A program made the translations under genes and the position numbers. From assembly GCF_002251835.1 (NCBI RefSeq), contig NZ_NOXV01000301.1:1-44970 (forward strand): DNA of 44,970 bases. The letters run 5' to 3'. This stretch comes from Flavobacterium cyanobacteriorum (GTDB lineage Bacteria; Bacteroidota; Bacteroidia; Flavobacteriales; Flavobacteriaceae). Below the pieces are notes generated by a model. The model was not told the origin of the DNA. It did no database searches and saw nothing but the letters and a program-made list of their open reading frames with translations. Below, one piece after another: positions 36,068-43,507 of this stretch (within the stretch, counting starts at the first letter, position 1; every line of letters starts with the position of its first letter).

Positions 36068-36121
36068 CTGGTTTTTGATTATTTTGTGATTACTGCGACT
36101 GTAACTGATCAGTGATTAGAA

Positions 36122-37222
36122 CTATTTCAGCTCTACATGTTCAATGTCATTCCAGTGTGCCTTTTGCTTTATAGTGCCTTTTTCCAGTATCACTATACTC
36201 GGGTTGGCTCTCTCAATAGTTTTTAGTGTAGTGGCATCGCAAAAATAGTAGTTGAATGACAGCCCGTGCTGCTTTTTCTTTTGCGCTATAATATCAGCAG
36301 GCGAAGCTGTAGCCCCAATCACTTTATAACCTTTAAGCTGTGCTTCGCGGGCAAAGGCTTCAAGCTTTCCAAGTCCCTTATCACTGGCTTTCTCCAGGTC
36401 ATATGAAATGAACATTACAAGTTTAGGTTCATTCAGCAGTTCTTCAGTGTAATTGGCACCATCCAGTTCCAGCGTAAAATCATGTATAGGCGGCACATAT
36501 CCTTCTTTTACCAGCTTATCTTTACGGTCCACATATTCAGCGTCGGCCGGGATTTTATCTAATTCTTTATCTGTAAATTCTTTTTCTGCACCATTTACCT
36601 TGTAGATAAAAACAATTTCATAAACTGATTTGGGCGCACCGGGCGGCACTTCCATCCCTTTCCGGATGTTTGTACCTATCTTGTAAGCACGGAAATCTAT
36701 AATTGGCAGGTGCATCAGTACATAATAGGCCAAAAGCCCGCACAAGGCAAGCCCTGAATAAACTGTTAACCCTGCTGCGAATTTGCTGAAAACGCGTTTC
36801 ACATACTTTTGGTTGAAGAATATTACCAAAATAAGTACCAGTAATACAACATCTTTGGTAAATGATTCCCAGGGAGTCAGCTTAAGCGCATCACCAAAAC
36901 AGCCACAGTCAGTCACTTTATTGAAGTACGCTGAATAGAAAGTAAGGAACGTGAAGAACACGATCATGAGTAGCAGGCTCCACAGCGTAAATTTCTTTTT
37001 ATACCCCACCAGCAGCATTATGCCCAGTACTACCTCAAAAATTACTACAAAAACAGCAAACGCCAGTGCATAGGGTATAAGGAACTCCAGGTTTAGTACC
37101 TCGGCGTTGAAGTACTCCTGCAGTTTAAAGGAGAAACCTACAGGGTCGTTGAGCTTTATAAGGCCTGATATAATGAACAGGACCCCCACAAGAACCCTGC
37201 AAATATTAGTAATTATCTTCAT
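36122..37222 (-). CDS. BT_3928-type protein: DoxX/MauE membrane domain plus thioredoxin-like domain
   Basis: A 366-residue inner-membrane protein. Residues 1-~195 hold five helices of a DoxX/MauE-like domain (ICRVLVGVLFIISGLIKLND, the family opening; CGCFGDALKLTPWESF with a Cys-Gly-Cys). The periplasmic C-terminus (~240-366) has a thioredoxin-like fold (EPKLVMFISYDLEKASDKGL, IERANPSIVILEKGTI), but no CxxC. The arrangement suggests electron transfer from quinol to a periplasmic acceptor, as in MauE/VKOR-like systems; that is inference. DUF1599 lies 18 bp upstream, and a TlpA reductase is encoded further down the same run. Known Bacteroidota family with no assigned function. Confidence 0.82.
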   Translation of the reverse strand: MKIITNICRVLVGVLFIISGLIKLNDPVGFSFKLQEYFNAEVLNLEFLIPYALAFAVFVVIFEVVLGIMLLVGYKKKFTLWSLLLMIVFFTFLTFYSAYFNKVTDCGCFGDALKLTPWESFTKDVVLLVLILVIFFNQKYVKRVFSKFAAGLTVYSGLALCGLLAYYVLMHLPIIDFRAYKIGTNIRKGMEVPPGAPKSVYEIVFIYKVNGAEKEFTDKELDKIPADAEYVDRKDKLVKEGYVPPIHDFTLELDGANYTEELLNEPKLVMFISYDLEKASDKGLGKLEAFAREAQLKGYKVIGATASPADIIAQKKKQHGLSFNYYFCDATTLKTIERANPSIVILEKGTIKQKAHWNDIEHVELK

Positions 37223-37240
37223 AGTTTATGTTGTAGATGG

Positions 37241-37780
37241 TTATATTTTTTTCATGAGTATCAATGCAAAAACCGCATAGTTTATCATATCCTGGTAATT
37301 GGCATCAATACCTTCACTTACAAGGGTTTTGCCTTTATTATCTTCTATCTGCTTTACCCGGAGCAGCTTCTGCAAAATCAGGTCAGTGAGCGAACTCACC
37401 CTCATATCGCGCCACGCCTCGCCATAGTCGTGGTTCTTGGCTTCCATGAGGGTTTTGGTAAGGGCTACTTTTTCATCATATAGTGCGATGGCTTCGTCAA
37501 CATTTAAGTCCGGCTGGTCGGCAACACCTTTGTCCAGCTGTATCAGCGCCATGATGGAGTAGTTGATGATACCAATAAATTCGCCTGTTTCATCTTCATC
37601 AACCTTGCGTACCTCATTTTCCTGGAGGCTGCGTATACGCTGGGCTTTTATAAAAATCTGGTCAGTCAGTGACGGCAGCCTTAAAATGCGCCAGGCACTG
37701 CCGTAATCTTTCATTTTATTGATATATAGCTGCCTGCATACAGCAATTACACTGTCATATTCGGCGGAAGTATTGCTCAT
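37241..37780 (-). CDS. DUF1599 domain protein
   Basis: A 179-residue all-helical cytoplasmic protein made of two similar halves: KMKDYGSAWRILRLPSLTDQ in the first and AKNHDYGEAWRDMRVSSLTD in the second, each followed by LxxxRxxxL, QRIRSLQENE and RVKQIEDNKG. The internal duplication is visible directly and typical of the family. Function is unknown; the helical repeats with conserved Lys/Asp/Trp recall nucleotide pyrophosphohydrolase folds, but that is speculative. It is first in the leftward run to tpiA and divergent to folP, an arrangement common in Bacteroidota. Confidence 0.85.
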   Translation of the reverse strand: MSNTSAEYDSVIAVCRQLYINKMKDYGSAWRILRLPSLTDQIFIKAQRIRSLQENEVRKVDEDETGEFIGIINYSIMALIQLDKGVADQPDLNVDEAIALYDEKVALTKTLMEAKNHDYGEAWRDMRVSSLTDLILQKLLRVKQIEDNKGKTLVSEGIDANYQDMINYAVFALILMKKI

Positions 37781-37787
37781 TAAATAG

Positions 37788-37795
37788 TATCTTTG
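37788..37795 (+). promoter_or_regulatory. -7 element before folP
   Basis: TATCTTTG matches TAnnTTTG. The nearest upstream TTG (37773-37775) is only 12 bp away, too close for the usual spacing. Transcription would start near 37801, giving a ~63-nt folP leader. Confidence 0.4.
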
Positions 37796-37808
37796 TGTGA
37801 AATTTTCC

Positions 37809-37816
37809 CAAATGTA
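37809..37816 (-). promoter_or_regulatory. -7 element before the DUF1599 gene
   Basis: On the minus strand TACATTTG (37816-37809) matches TAnnTTTG and lies 29 bp upstream of the DUF1599 ATG. No -33 TTG at 17-23 bp. With the folP element 13 bp away on the other strand, the two transcripts would start back to front, nearly overlapping. Confidence 0.4.
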
Positions 37817-37864
37817 CTAAAACGCGCCATAAAAAACTAAGGGGTCAATTTAAAAACTACCAAC

Positions 37865-38689
37865 ATGCTTATCAACTGCAAAGGCCGGCTAATTGATTTG
37901 TCTCAGCCCAAAGTAATGGGTATACTGAATTGCACACCCGACTCTTTTTATGATGGGGGTAAATATAAAAATGAACATGAGTTACTTAGCCAGGCCGAAC
38001 GAATGCTGGCAGAAGGAGCTGATTTTATTGATATAGGTGCCTATTCATCTAAACCCAACGCAGAATATGTAAGCGGGGAAGAGGAGCTTCGGCGCATTGT
38101 TCCTGTAGTGGAGCTGGTACTTAAAAATTTTCCTGGTACATTGGTTTCAGTTGATACTTTTCGTGCAAATGTGGCAAAAGAAACAATACTGGCCGGGGCT
38201 GCAATAGTAAATGATATTTCAGCGGGGCTGCTGGATGAGGCTATGCTCGAAACTGTAGGCAAACTAAATGTTCCGTACATTATGATGCACATGCGCGGCA
38301 CACCACAAACCATGGTTAAACTGACGGATTATGAGGACATTGTAAAAGAAATACTATTTTACTTTTCGCAGCGGATAGCAGCCGCAAGGAAGGCGGGCAT
38401 TAATGATATTGTAATAGACCCAGGGTTTGGATTTGCCAAAACGCTGGAACAGAATTATGAAGTGCTTCGAAAACTGGAGCTTTTTCATATAACAGAGCTG
38501 CCGGTTTTGGCAGGTGTTTCGCGCAAATCAATGATATATAGGTTACTGGGTATAACGCCCCAAGAATCACTAAACGGCACCACCGTGCTAAACACCCTTG
38601 CACTGGCTAAAGGTGCCCATATCCTTAGGGTTCATGATGTGAAGGAAGCGGTGGAAACGATTAAAATTATGATGAATTTTAAATTATAA
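37865..38689 (+). CDS. folP: Dihydropteroate synthase
   Basis: Condenses p-aminobenzoate with dihydropterin pyrophosphate to make dihydropteroate in folate synthesis; the target of sulfonamides. A TIM barrel of 274 residues with the pterin and PABA loops intact: MGILNCTPDSFYDGGKY (18-34), IDIGAYSSKPNAEYVS, SVDTFRANVAKE, NDISAG, IMMHMRGTPQTM and VIDPGFGFAKTLEQN, and a C-terminal LRVHDVKEAVE. Alone on the plus strand, divergent to the DUF1599 gene and convergent with rlmH across a long inverted repeat. Certain. Confidence 0.96.
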   Translation: MLINCKGRLIDLSQPKVMGILNCTPDSFYDGGKYKNEHELLSQAERMLAEGADFIDIGAYSSKPNAEYVSGEEELRRIVPVVELVLKNFPGTLVSVDTFRANVAKETILAGAAIVNDISAGLLDEAMLETVGKLNVPYIMMHMRGTPQTMVKLTDYEDIVKEILFYFSQRIAAARKAGINDIVIDPGFGFAKTLEQNYEVLRKLELFHITELPVLAGVSRKSMIYRLLGITPQESLNGTTVLNTLALAKGAHILRVHDVKEAVETIKIMMNFKL

Positions 38690-38740
38690 ATTTTGAATTT
38701 ATCTGGTTTGAAGACATTTAAAATTCAGAATTTAAAATTT
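38681..38740. terminator. Imperfect inverted repeat between convergent folP and rlmH
   Basis: The 20-bp arms 38681-38700 and 38721-38740 are complementary at 18 of 20 positions, with a 20-nt loop. The left arm includes the folP stop. The AT-rich hairpin with T-runs on both strands fits a bidirectional terminator. Confidence 0.6.
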
Positions 38741-38747
38741 AAAATAA

Positions 38748-39221
38748 TTATTGATGATGATACGGTTCCCCTTTTAAAATGGTAAAAGCGCGGTACAGCT
38801 GCTCGATAAAGAACAGGCGTACCATCTGGTGCGAGAACGTCATAGCCGATAGCGACACCCTGCCCTGTGCCTTGCCGTAAACCGCATCAGAGAATCCATA
38901 AGGGCCGCCGATTACGAAAACAAGGGTTTTTATGCCTGAATTCATTTTCTTCTGTAGCTCGGCGGAAAAAGCAACGCTGCTGAAGCTTTTGCCGTTCTCG
39001 TCAAGCAGGATAAGCTTGTCGGTGGGGGAAAGCTTGGCCAGGATCATTTCGCCTTCCTTTTCTTTCTGCTGCGCCTCGCTCAGGTTCTTCACGTTCTTGA
39101 TGTCCGGTATTACTTCCAGCTCAAACTTAATGTAGAACGAGAGCCGTTTCATGTAATCGTCCATGAGCTGCTGCAGGTTTTTGTTGTCGGTCTTGCCTAT
39201 GGCGAGGAGCTTTATGTTCAT
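38748..39221 (-). CDS. rlmH: 23S rRNA (pseudouridine-1915-N3)-methyltransferase RlmH
   Basis: Methylates pseudouridine 1915 in helix 69 of 23S rRNA using S-adenosylmethionine. A 157-residue SPOUT protein, the standard length. MNIKLLAIGKTDNKNLQQLM opens it; LILLDENGKSFSS and VFVIGGPYGFSD form the knot region; and the C-terminal SLSAMTFSHQMVRLFFIEQ with RAFTILKGEPYHHQ is the family signature with the invariant His. Single-gene unit, convergent with folP. Certain. Confidence 0.96.
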   Translation of the reverse strand: MNIKLLAIGKTDNKNLQQLMDDYMKRLSFYIKFELEVIPDIKNVKNLSEAQQKEKEGEMILAKLSPTDKLILLDENGKSFSSVAFSAELQKKMNSGIKTLVFVIGGPYGFSDAVYGKAQGRVSLSAMTFSHQMVRLFFIEQLYRAFTILKGEPYHHQ

Positions 39222-39564
39222 GTTTCAGTTGAAAGTTGAAGGTTGCAAAGTTAGCAAGTTCTTCCATTTCGACGGCAGGAGAATTCTCAATTATGGAACG
39301 CGGATGACGCGGATTGGGCTGATGACCGCTGATTTAATGCAAGAGTGGAGCTCCCCTCTTGTGAGGGGTTAGGGGTGTGTTAAATAAACATATAAATTCT
39401 AAATTATTCAATTCTAAATATTTTGATATGGATAATTTTTACAAATTTAAACAGACAATCAAATAATCGGACTATAAAAAAAATCAACAGGTTTGACCAA
39501 TACATGAATATCATTAAATTTCTACAATAATTTTTTTCCCTATTTTAGCCCAAATAATCCGTAC
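39222..39564. other. 343-bp intergenic region, rlmH to nadC
   Basis: It holds a degenerate 9-bp tandem repeat (39300-39335), a short GC hairpin CCCCTC/GAGGGG (39353-39368) followed by GTTAGGGG, and an AT-rich leader to nadC. TATTTTAG at 39541-39548 is one base from the -7 consensus. The GC-rich block resembles scattered intergenic repeats I recall from Bacteroidota genomes. No gene is visible. Confidence 0.55.
39300..39335. repeat. Degenerate 9-bp tandem repeat
   Basis: Four consecutive 9-mers: GCGGATGAC, GCGGATTGG, GCTGATGAC, CGCTGATTT. They share a GCxGAT core in the first three and a shifted one in the fourth. Located 80 bp upstream of the rlmH start on its 5' side. Confidence 0.5.
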
Positions 39565-40422
39565 ATGATTTCAAAGGAACAATTTCAGAAAGAACTCGAT
39601 ATCATAATAGCCAACGCCATACGTGAAGACGTAGGCCCCGGCGACCATTCCTCACTGGCCTGTATACCCGCCACCGCCACCGGCCGCGCCAAGCTCCAGG
39701 TAAAAGATACCGGCATATTGGCAGGGGTTGATTTTGCACAGCAGGTTTTTAAGTACGTAGATCCTAACCTTACTGTTGAATTATTCCTGCACGACGGTAC
39801 GCCCGTGCAGCATGGCGATGTGGCTTTCCATGTTTCGGGCAGTTCGCAAAGTATATTAAAGGCCGAAAGGCTGGTGCTCAATGCCATGCAGCGCATGAGC
39901 GCCATTGCCACGAAGACAAAGAAGTATGTGGACCTGCTGGAAGGTACGGGTACTAAAATACTTGATACCCGCAAGACTACCCCGGGCATCCGCGCGCTGG
40001 AAAAATGGGCCGTAACCATAGGCGGCGGCGAAAACCACCGCTTTGCCCTTTACGACATGATAATGCTGAAGGACAACCACATAGATTTTGCCGGCGGCAT
40101 TACCCAGGCCATCACCAAAACACATGGCTACCTAAAGGCTAATAATTTAGACCTGAAAATTATAGTTGAGGCACGAAATTTGGATGAGGTACGTGAGATT
40201 ATTGCCAACCCGGGCGTGTACCGCATCCTGCTCGATAATTTTGACTATGCCCAAACGCGTGAAGCCGTTGCCCTGATAGGCAGCTATTGCCAGACGGAAT
40301 CTTCAGGTGGCATCAATGAGCAGACGATGCGCCACTATGCCGAGTGCGGTGTAAATTATATATCTTCGGGGGCGCTTACACATTCAATTTATAATTTAGA
40401 CCTAAGCTTAAAAGCCTTTTAA
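39565..40422 (+). CDS. nadC: Nicotinate-nucleotide pyrophosphorylase (carboxylating)
   Basis: Converts quinolinate and PRPP to nicotinate mononucleotide, CO2 and pyrophosphate in NAD synthesis. Full length at 285 residues. Family motifs: IREDVGPGDHSSLACIP at 19-35, ERLVLNAMQRMSAIATKTKKY, ILDTRKTTPGIRALEKWAV with the quinolinate-binding Arg/Lys, GGGENHRFALYDMIMLKDNH, and IIVEARNLDEV with the C-terminal YISSGALTHS. yihY starts within its stop codon (TAATG), so the two are translationally coupled. nadA and nadB are not in the window. Certain. Confidence 0.96.
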   Translation: MISKEQFQKELDIIIANAIREDVGPGDHSSLACIPATATGRAKLQVKDTGILAGVDFAQQVFKYVDPNLTVELFLHDGTPVQHGDVAFHVSGSSQSILKAERLVLNAMQRMSAIATKTKKYVDLLEGTGTKILDTRKTTPGIRALEKWAVTIGGGENHRFALYDMIMLKDNHIDFAGGITQAITKTHGYLKANNLDLKIIVEARNLDEVREIIANPGVYRILLDNFDYAQTREAVALIGSYCQTESSGGINEQTMRHYAECGVNYISSGALTHSIYNLDLSLKAF

Positions 40423-41348
40423 TGTCGGCGGAACTGGAACATAAACTTGAACGCATACCGGTAATAAAATACCTGGTGCATTTCAGCAAAAGCATAAAGC
40501 TGCCCTATTCAGAAGGGCTTACGCTCTACCACCTGCTGGAACTCTATATTACGGGCGTGGTTAAGGGCGATGTGTCTTACCGTGCCGGTTCCATAGCGTT
40601 CAGTTTCTTCATGTCGCTGTTCCCGTTCCTGCTTTTTTTGCTCAACCTCATACCTTACATACCCATTAAAGGTTTCCGTGAAGATTTCCTCATGTTCGTG
40701 GCTGACAATGTCCCGCCCAATACGTATGACGCTATAGAAAAGATACTGAAAGACATCATGAATACCAGTTATGGCAGCCTTCTTTCCATAGGTATCCTAC
40801 TGGCAGTTTTGCTCATGAGCAATGGCATGAATGCGCTTCTGAGCGGTTTCCAGAGCAGCATGCATATCACTATAAAGCGCACTTTTTTCCGCCAGTATGC
40901 CCTGGCTATAGGGATATCGTTGGTGTTTGTGTTCCTGCTTATCATCACGGTTGTAGCCATACTGGTACTGGAGGTTATCATACACAGCCTTAAGGACAGC
41001 GGCTTTCTTACAGATGATATTTACCTCCTGGAAACAGGCAGGTACATTTTTCTTGTCCTGATGATACTTACCGGGACTTCCGTGCTGTTTAAATATGCCG
41101 CAAAAGAAACGAGCCAGGCCGCTTTTTTTAGTTATGGTTCAGTGCTGAGTACTTTGCTTTTTGTAGTAACGTCTTACCTTTTCGGTATTTATGTGGTGCG
41201 GTTCAGTAAATATAATGAGTTGTATGGGTCTATAGGTACTTTGCTGGTACTAATGCTCTATATATGGATAAACTGCTTTATCCTCTTGCTTGGTTTCGAA
41301 TTAAATGCACTTATTCATAAATTAAAAAGAAAAAATTTATACATTTAA
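40422..41348 (+). CDS. YihY/BrkB-family inner-membrane protein
   Basis: A 308-residue inner-membrane protein of the YihY (UPF0761) family, with six hydrophobic segments: SIAFSFFMSLFPFLLFLLNL, YGSLLSIGILLAVLLMSNGM, ALAIGISLVFVFLLIITVVA, and three more in the C-terminal half ending in LYIWINCFILLLGFELNALI. The motif SYRAGSIAFSFFMSLFPF is family-typical. Once thought to be RNase BN; that was disproved for E. coli YihY, and the family now has no firm function, though BrkB was linked to serum resistance. Begins inside the nadC stop codon. Followed after 21 bp by the DUF2147 gene. Confidence 0.9.
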   Translation: MSAELEHKLERIPVIKYLVHFSKSIKLPYSEGLTLYHLLELYITGVVKGDVSYRAGSIAFSFFMSLFPFLLFLLNLIPYIPIKGFREDFLMFVADNVPPNTYDAIEKILKDIMNTSYGSLLSIGILLAVLLMSNGMNALLSGFQSSMHITIKRTFFRQYALAIGISLVFVFLLIITVVAILVLEVIIHSLKDSGFLTDDIYLLETGRYIFLVLMILTGTSVLFKYAAKETSQAAFFSYGSVLSTLLFVVTSYLFGIYVVRFSKYNELYGSIGTLLVLMLYIWINCFILLLGFELNALIHKLKRKNLYI

Positions 41349-41369
41349 CAAAATTAAAAAGTAATCATC

Positions 41370-41798
41370 ATGAAAAACTATTTATTAGCAATGCTCTTTA
41401 TGGCTGTAGCGGGGACTTTTTCAGCACAGGCACAGGTTACCGGCAGATGGAAAACCATTGACGATGAAACCGGACAGCCAAAGTCTATAGTTGAAATTTA
41501 CGAGCAAAACGGAAAAATTTACGGCAAGGTGGTAGAAATACTGAATCCTGACCGTAAAAATGCAAAATGCGACAAATGCAAAGGCGCGGACAAAGGCAAG
41601 CCGGTGCTTGGGCTTATTATTATAAAAGGCCTTACTAAAGATGGTGATGAATGGACTGATGGTGATATCCTGGATCCTGTAAAAGGAAAAACCTATAGCT
41701 GCACTATAACACTTGATAACAAAGACAAGCTTAATGTGCGCGGCTATATGGGTATATCACTTTTGGGCCGCAGCCAGACATGGTACAGGGTGAAATAA
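41370..41798 (+). CDS. DUF2147 exported protein, paralogue 1 (with CxxC)
   Basis: A 142-residue periplasmic or outer-membrane-associated protein with a signal peptide (NYLLAMLFMAVAGTFSAQA). The DUF2147 pattern is complete: VTGRWKTIDDETGQPKSIVE, IYGKVVEILNP, the Cys pair CDKCKGADKGKPVLG, WTDGDILDPVKGKTYSC and a C-terminal RGYMGISLLGRSQTWYRV. The structure family is a lipocalin-like beta-barrel; no function is established. It follows yihY by 21 bp and ends with a strong terminator. A paralogue lacking the Cys pair lies at 44292. Confidence 0.88.
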   Translation: MKNYLLAMLFMAVAGTFSAQAQVTGRWKTIDDETGQPKSIVEIYEQNGKIYGKVVEILNPDRKNAKCDKCKGADKGKPVLGLIIIKGLTKDGDEWTDGDILDPVKGKTYSCTITLDNKDKLNVRGYMGISLLGRSQTWYRVK

Positions 41799-41870
41799 GC
41801 AGGTAGCGAGCTGTCAGTAATTATTTGACTTTTGGCAGCCTTATTAGCTGAAATGCGTAATACAAAAAAG

Positions 41871-41896
41871 CGCTCCCATAAAGGGAGTGTTTTTTT
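41871..41896 (+). terminator. Intrinsic terminator after DUF2147 paralogue 1
   Basis: CGCTCCC (41871-41877) pairs with GGGAGTG (41883-41889) with one G-T pair around a 5-nt loop, then seven T (41890-41896). Strong rho-independent form. Confidence 0.9.
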
Positions 41897-41972
41897 ATTT
41901 TGATGCGTTGTACCCTGCCTGTAGGGGGGTAATTATCCGTTTAGCCGCGAGGGTTGCGCCGGCGTTTTGGCC

Positions 41973-42078
41973 TAGCCCCGATGGAGGCGGCATCCTCCCT
42001 GCCGCCTGCTTTTGCGGCAGGGAGATAGAGGCGACAGCGGGACCTGCATGGGCGGATATGCCTATGGACGGCTGCTCC
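41973..42078 (+). repeat. Dispersed ~107-nt structured element, copy D
   Basis: From TAGCCCCGATGG to GGCTGCTCC. The central 11-bp stem pairs CTCCCTGCCGC with GCGGCAGGGAG around CTGCTTTT. Its core differs from copy B mainly by a T-A pair in place of C-G, a matched change that keeps the stem. It lies between convergent DUF2147 and membrane-protein genes. Confidence 0.87.
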
Positions 42079-42140
42079 CATAAGGTATATGTATGATACG
42101 GGTTGTATCAGGTTTATTAATCCTATGGAGAAGGCCGGGG

Positions 42141-42899
42141 TTAGAAAAGCGGCTTTCCTGAAAGAGCCCTCAGGAATGTAGCCGTTACAATTATTAAATA
42201 AGCAAAGGCTATGGTTACTACGTCACGTTTTGTACGGGCAAGGGCGGCACTTGCCAGGGGTACTATTTGTATGGCGTGGATGCCGAGGAAGTGGGCTATC
42301 CGCAAGTCGCCGTTATGGCTGCTCCAGTTCACTATGGGTAGTCCTTTCCCTCCGTCCGGTGCGCCAACAGTATGCTTTAGCATGGCACCCATCGCAAATC
42401 CTTCAAAAGCAAAAATTATCAGGATAATGAGGGAGAGCTTGAAGGCAAACAGTACCAGTGGCTGACCCGTAGTGGAGGGGATCATAAAAAAACGTATGGC
42501 AATATAGCTGGTATGTACCATAAAAAGGGTTATGGCCAGCGCCATGAGGTTAAAAATGAGCTTATCTGCCGGGGTACTTATGTTAAAATGAGATGCTTTG
42601 CCACGCGCCGCCTGGAATACAATCAGCAGGAGTTCAAAACTTAGAAGCACTATCATGCTCCATGAATATAGGCTTCCCTGTTTTTTATCAGGAAGGAATT
42701 GTAAAAAATATCCTGCTGTTAATGATAAAAGGGCTACGGAAGTAAAAAACTTAAACGGTTTGAGCCAGGCATTGACGCCGGCTACCACTACGCTTGTAGT
42801 ATTTATAAGGGCTACGCATAAAAGTGCGCCACCCAAGCACAGCATACTGAACCAGAATAATTCCGGATGTTTAGCTTTTATGAAAGATAGTGTTTTCAT
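42141..42899 (-). CDS. Multi-pass membrane protein of unknown function
   Basis: A 252-residue inner-membrane protein with about seven hydrophobic helices, e.g. ELFWFSMLCLGGALLCVALI, LYSWSMIVLLSFELLLIVFQ and IVTIAFAYLI-like C-terminal segments. A polar stretch in the middle, VGAPDGGKGLPIVNWSSHNG with DLRIAHFLGIHAIQIVPL, contains His residues next to helices and looks functional, possibly for haem or ligand binding; this is a guess. I do not recognise a named family. Its first 4 bases overlap the stop of the upstream beta-barrel gene, so it is translationally coupled within a leftward four-gene cluster. Confidence 0.75.
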   Translation of the reverse strand: MKTLSFIKAKHPELFWFSMLCLGGALLCVALINTTSVVVAGVNAWLKPFKFFTSVALLSLTAGYFLQFLPDKKQGSLYSWSMIVLLSFELLLIVFQAARGKASHFNISTPADKLIFNLMALAITLFMVHTSYIAIRFFMIPSTTGQPLVLFAFKLSLIILIIFAFEGFAMGAMLKHTVGAPDGGKGLPIVNWSSHNGDLRIAHFLGIHAIQIVPLASAALARTKRDVVTIAFAYLIIVTATFLRALSGKPLF

Positions 42900-43507
42900 C
42901 TTTTTTTTAAATCTAAAATTCCACCTACGAGTAACTGTAGGTGAAATGAGTTATACCCTCCATTGAAATCTGCTTCCTGCCGGGTTATTTTATCTTTCCA
43001 GTCACTGCGGCAAAAGCCAAACTTGTATCCTGCCTTTATGCCGATAAACATATTGTTTTGCTGTTTTAGAATGAGGCGTATTGCGTGATTTAACTGTAGC
43101 TGCGCGTTTTGTAGATTGTAACTGTCATTTGTGCTGCTATAAATAGTTTGTATCTGTTGCCATGCAAGCCCAACTGATGGAATAACTTTCAGCCGTTTAC
43201 CGTTATGTAATAAATAGCCTCCGAAAATTGTATTGGAAAATGCTATTACCTGCCTGTTTGTGGCTTCTGCGTAGGTATCACCATTGGCATAGCTAAATTC
43301 GAGCCCTAATAGTTTATTGCCTAATTGATAAGAACTTGACGCACCTATTGAAAATAAATTTGCGGGATTGAATCCGGGAAGATTATGTGGGGTATTTAAT
43401 TGATAGCTTTCGATCCCCAGCTGCGCATTGAAGAAGGCGTATTTTTCCTGTGCCTCCACAGGAGAGTAAAGAAGAACTGCGATTATGATTAATACAAAAT
43501 TTTTCAT
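42896..43507 (-). CDS. Small outer-membrane beta-barrel protein of unknown function
   Basis: A 203-residue exported protein. The signal peptide is MKNFVLIIIAVLLYSPVEAQ. The rest is a series of alternating amphipathic strands with aromatic girdles (NKLLGLEFSYANGD, FGGYLLHNGKRLKVIPSVGL, NMFIGIKAGYKFGF) ending in FHLQLLVGGILDLKKR, consistent with an eight-stranded barrel. I do not recognise a specific family. Both ends overlap neighbours by 4 bases (ATGA), coupling it to the SDR gene before it and the membrane protein after it. Probably an outer-membrane partner of that membrane protein, by context only. Confidence 0.7.
   Translation of the reverse strand: MKNFVLIIIAVLLYSPVEAQEKYAFFNAQLGIESYQLNTPHNLPGFNPANLFSIGASSSYQLGNKLLGLEFSYANGDTYAEATNRQVIAFSNTIFGGYLLHNGKRLKVIPSVGLAWQQIQTIYSSTNDSYNLQNAQLQLNHAIRLILKQQNNMFIGIKAGYKFGFCRSDWKDKITRQEADFNGGYNSFHLQLLVGGILDLKKR

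Larger units (their letters stand above)
41799..42140. other. 342-bp convergent intergenic region
   Basis: It holds the DUF2147 terminator (41871-41896), a six-G run at 41933-41938, and copy D of the structured element (41973-42078), then 62 bp before the stop of the convergent membrane-protein gene. No reading frame is credible. Confidence 0.6.

Noticed and set aside
36065-36121. Upstream in-frame extension of the ABC permease
   Set aside because: The frame is open but lacks any ATG/GTG/TTG in good context, and the N-terminus is already complete.
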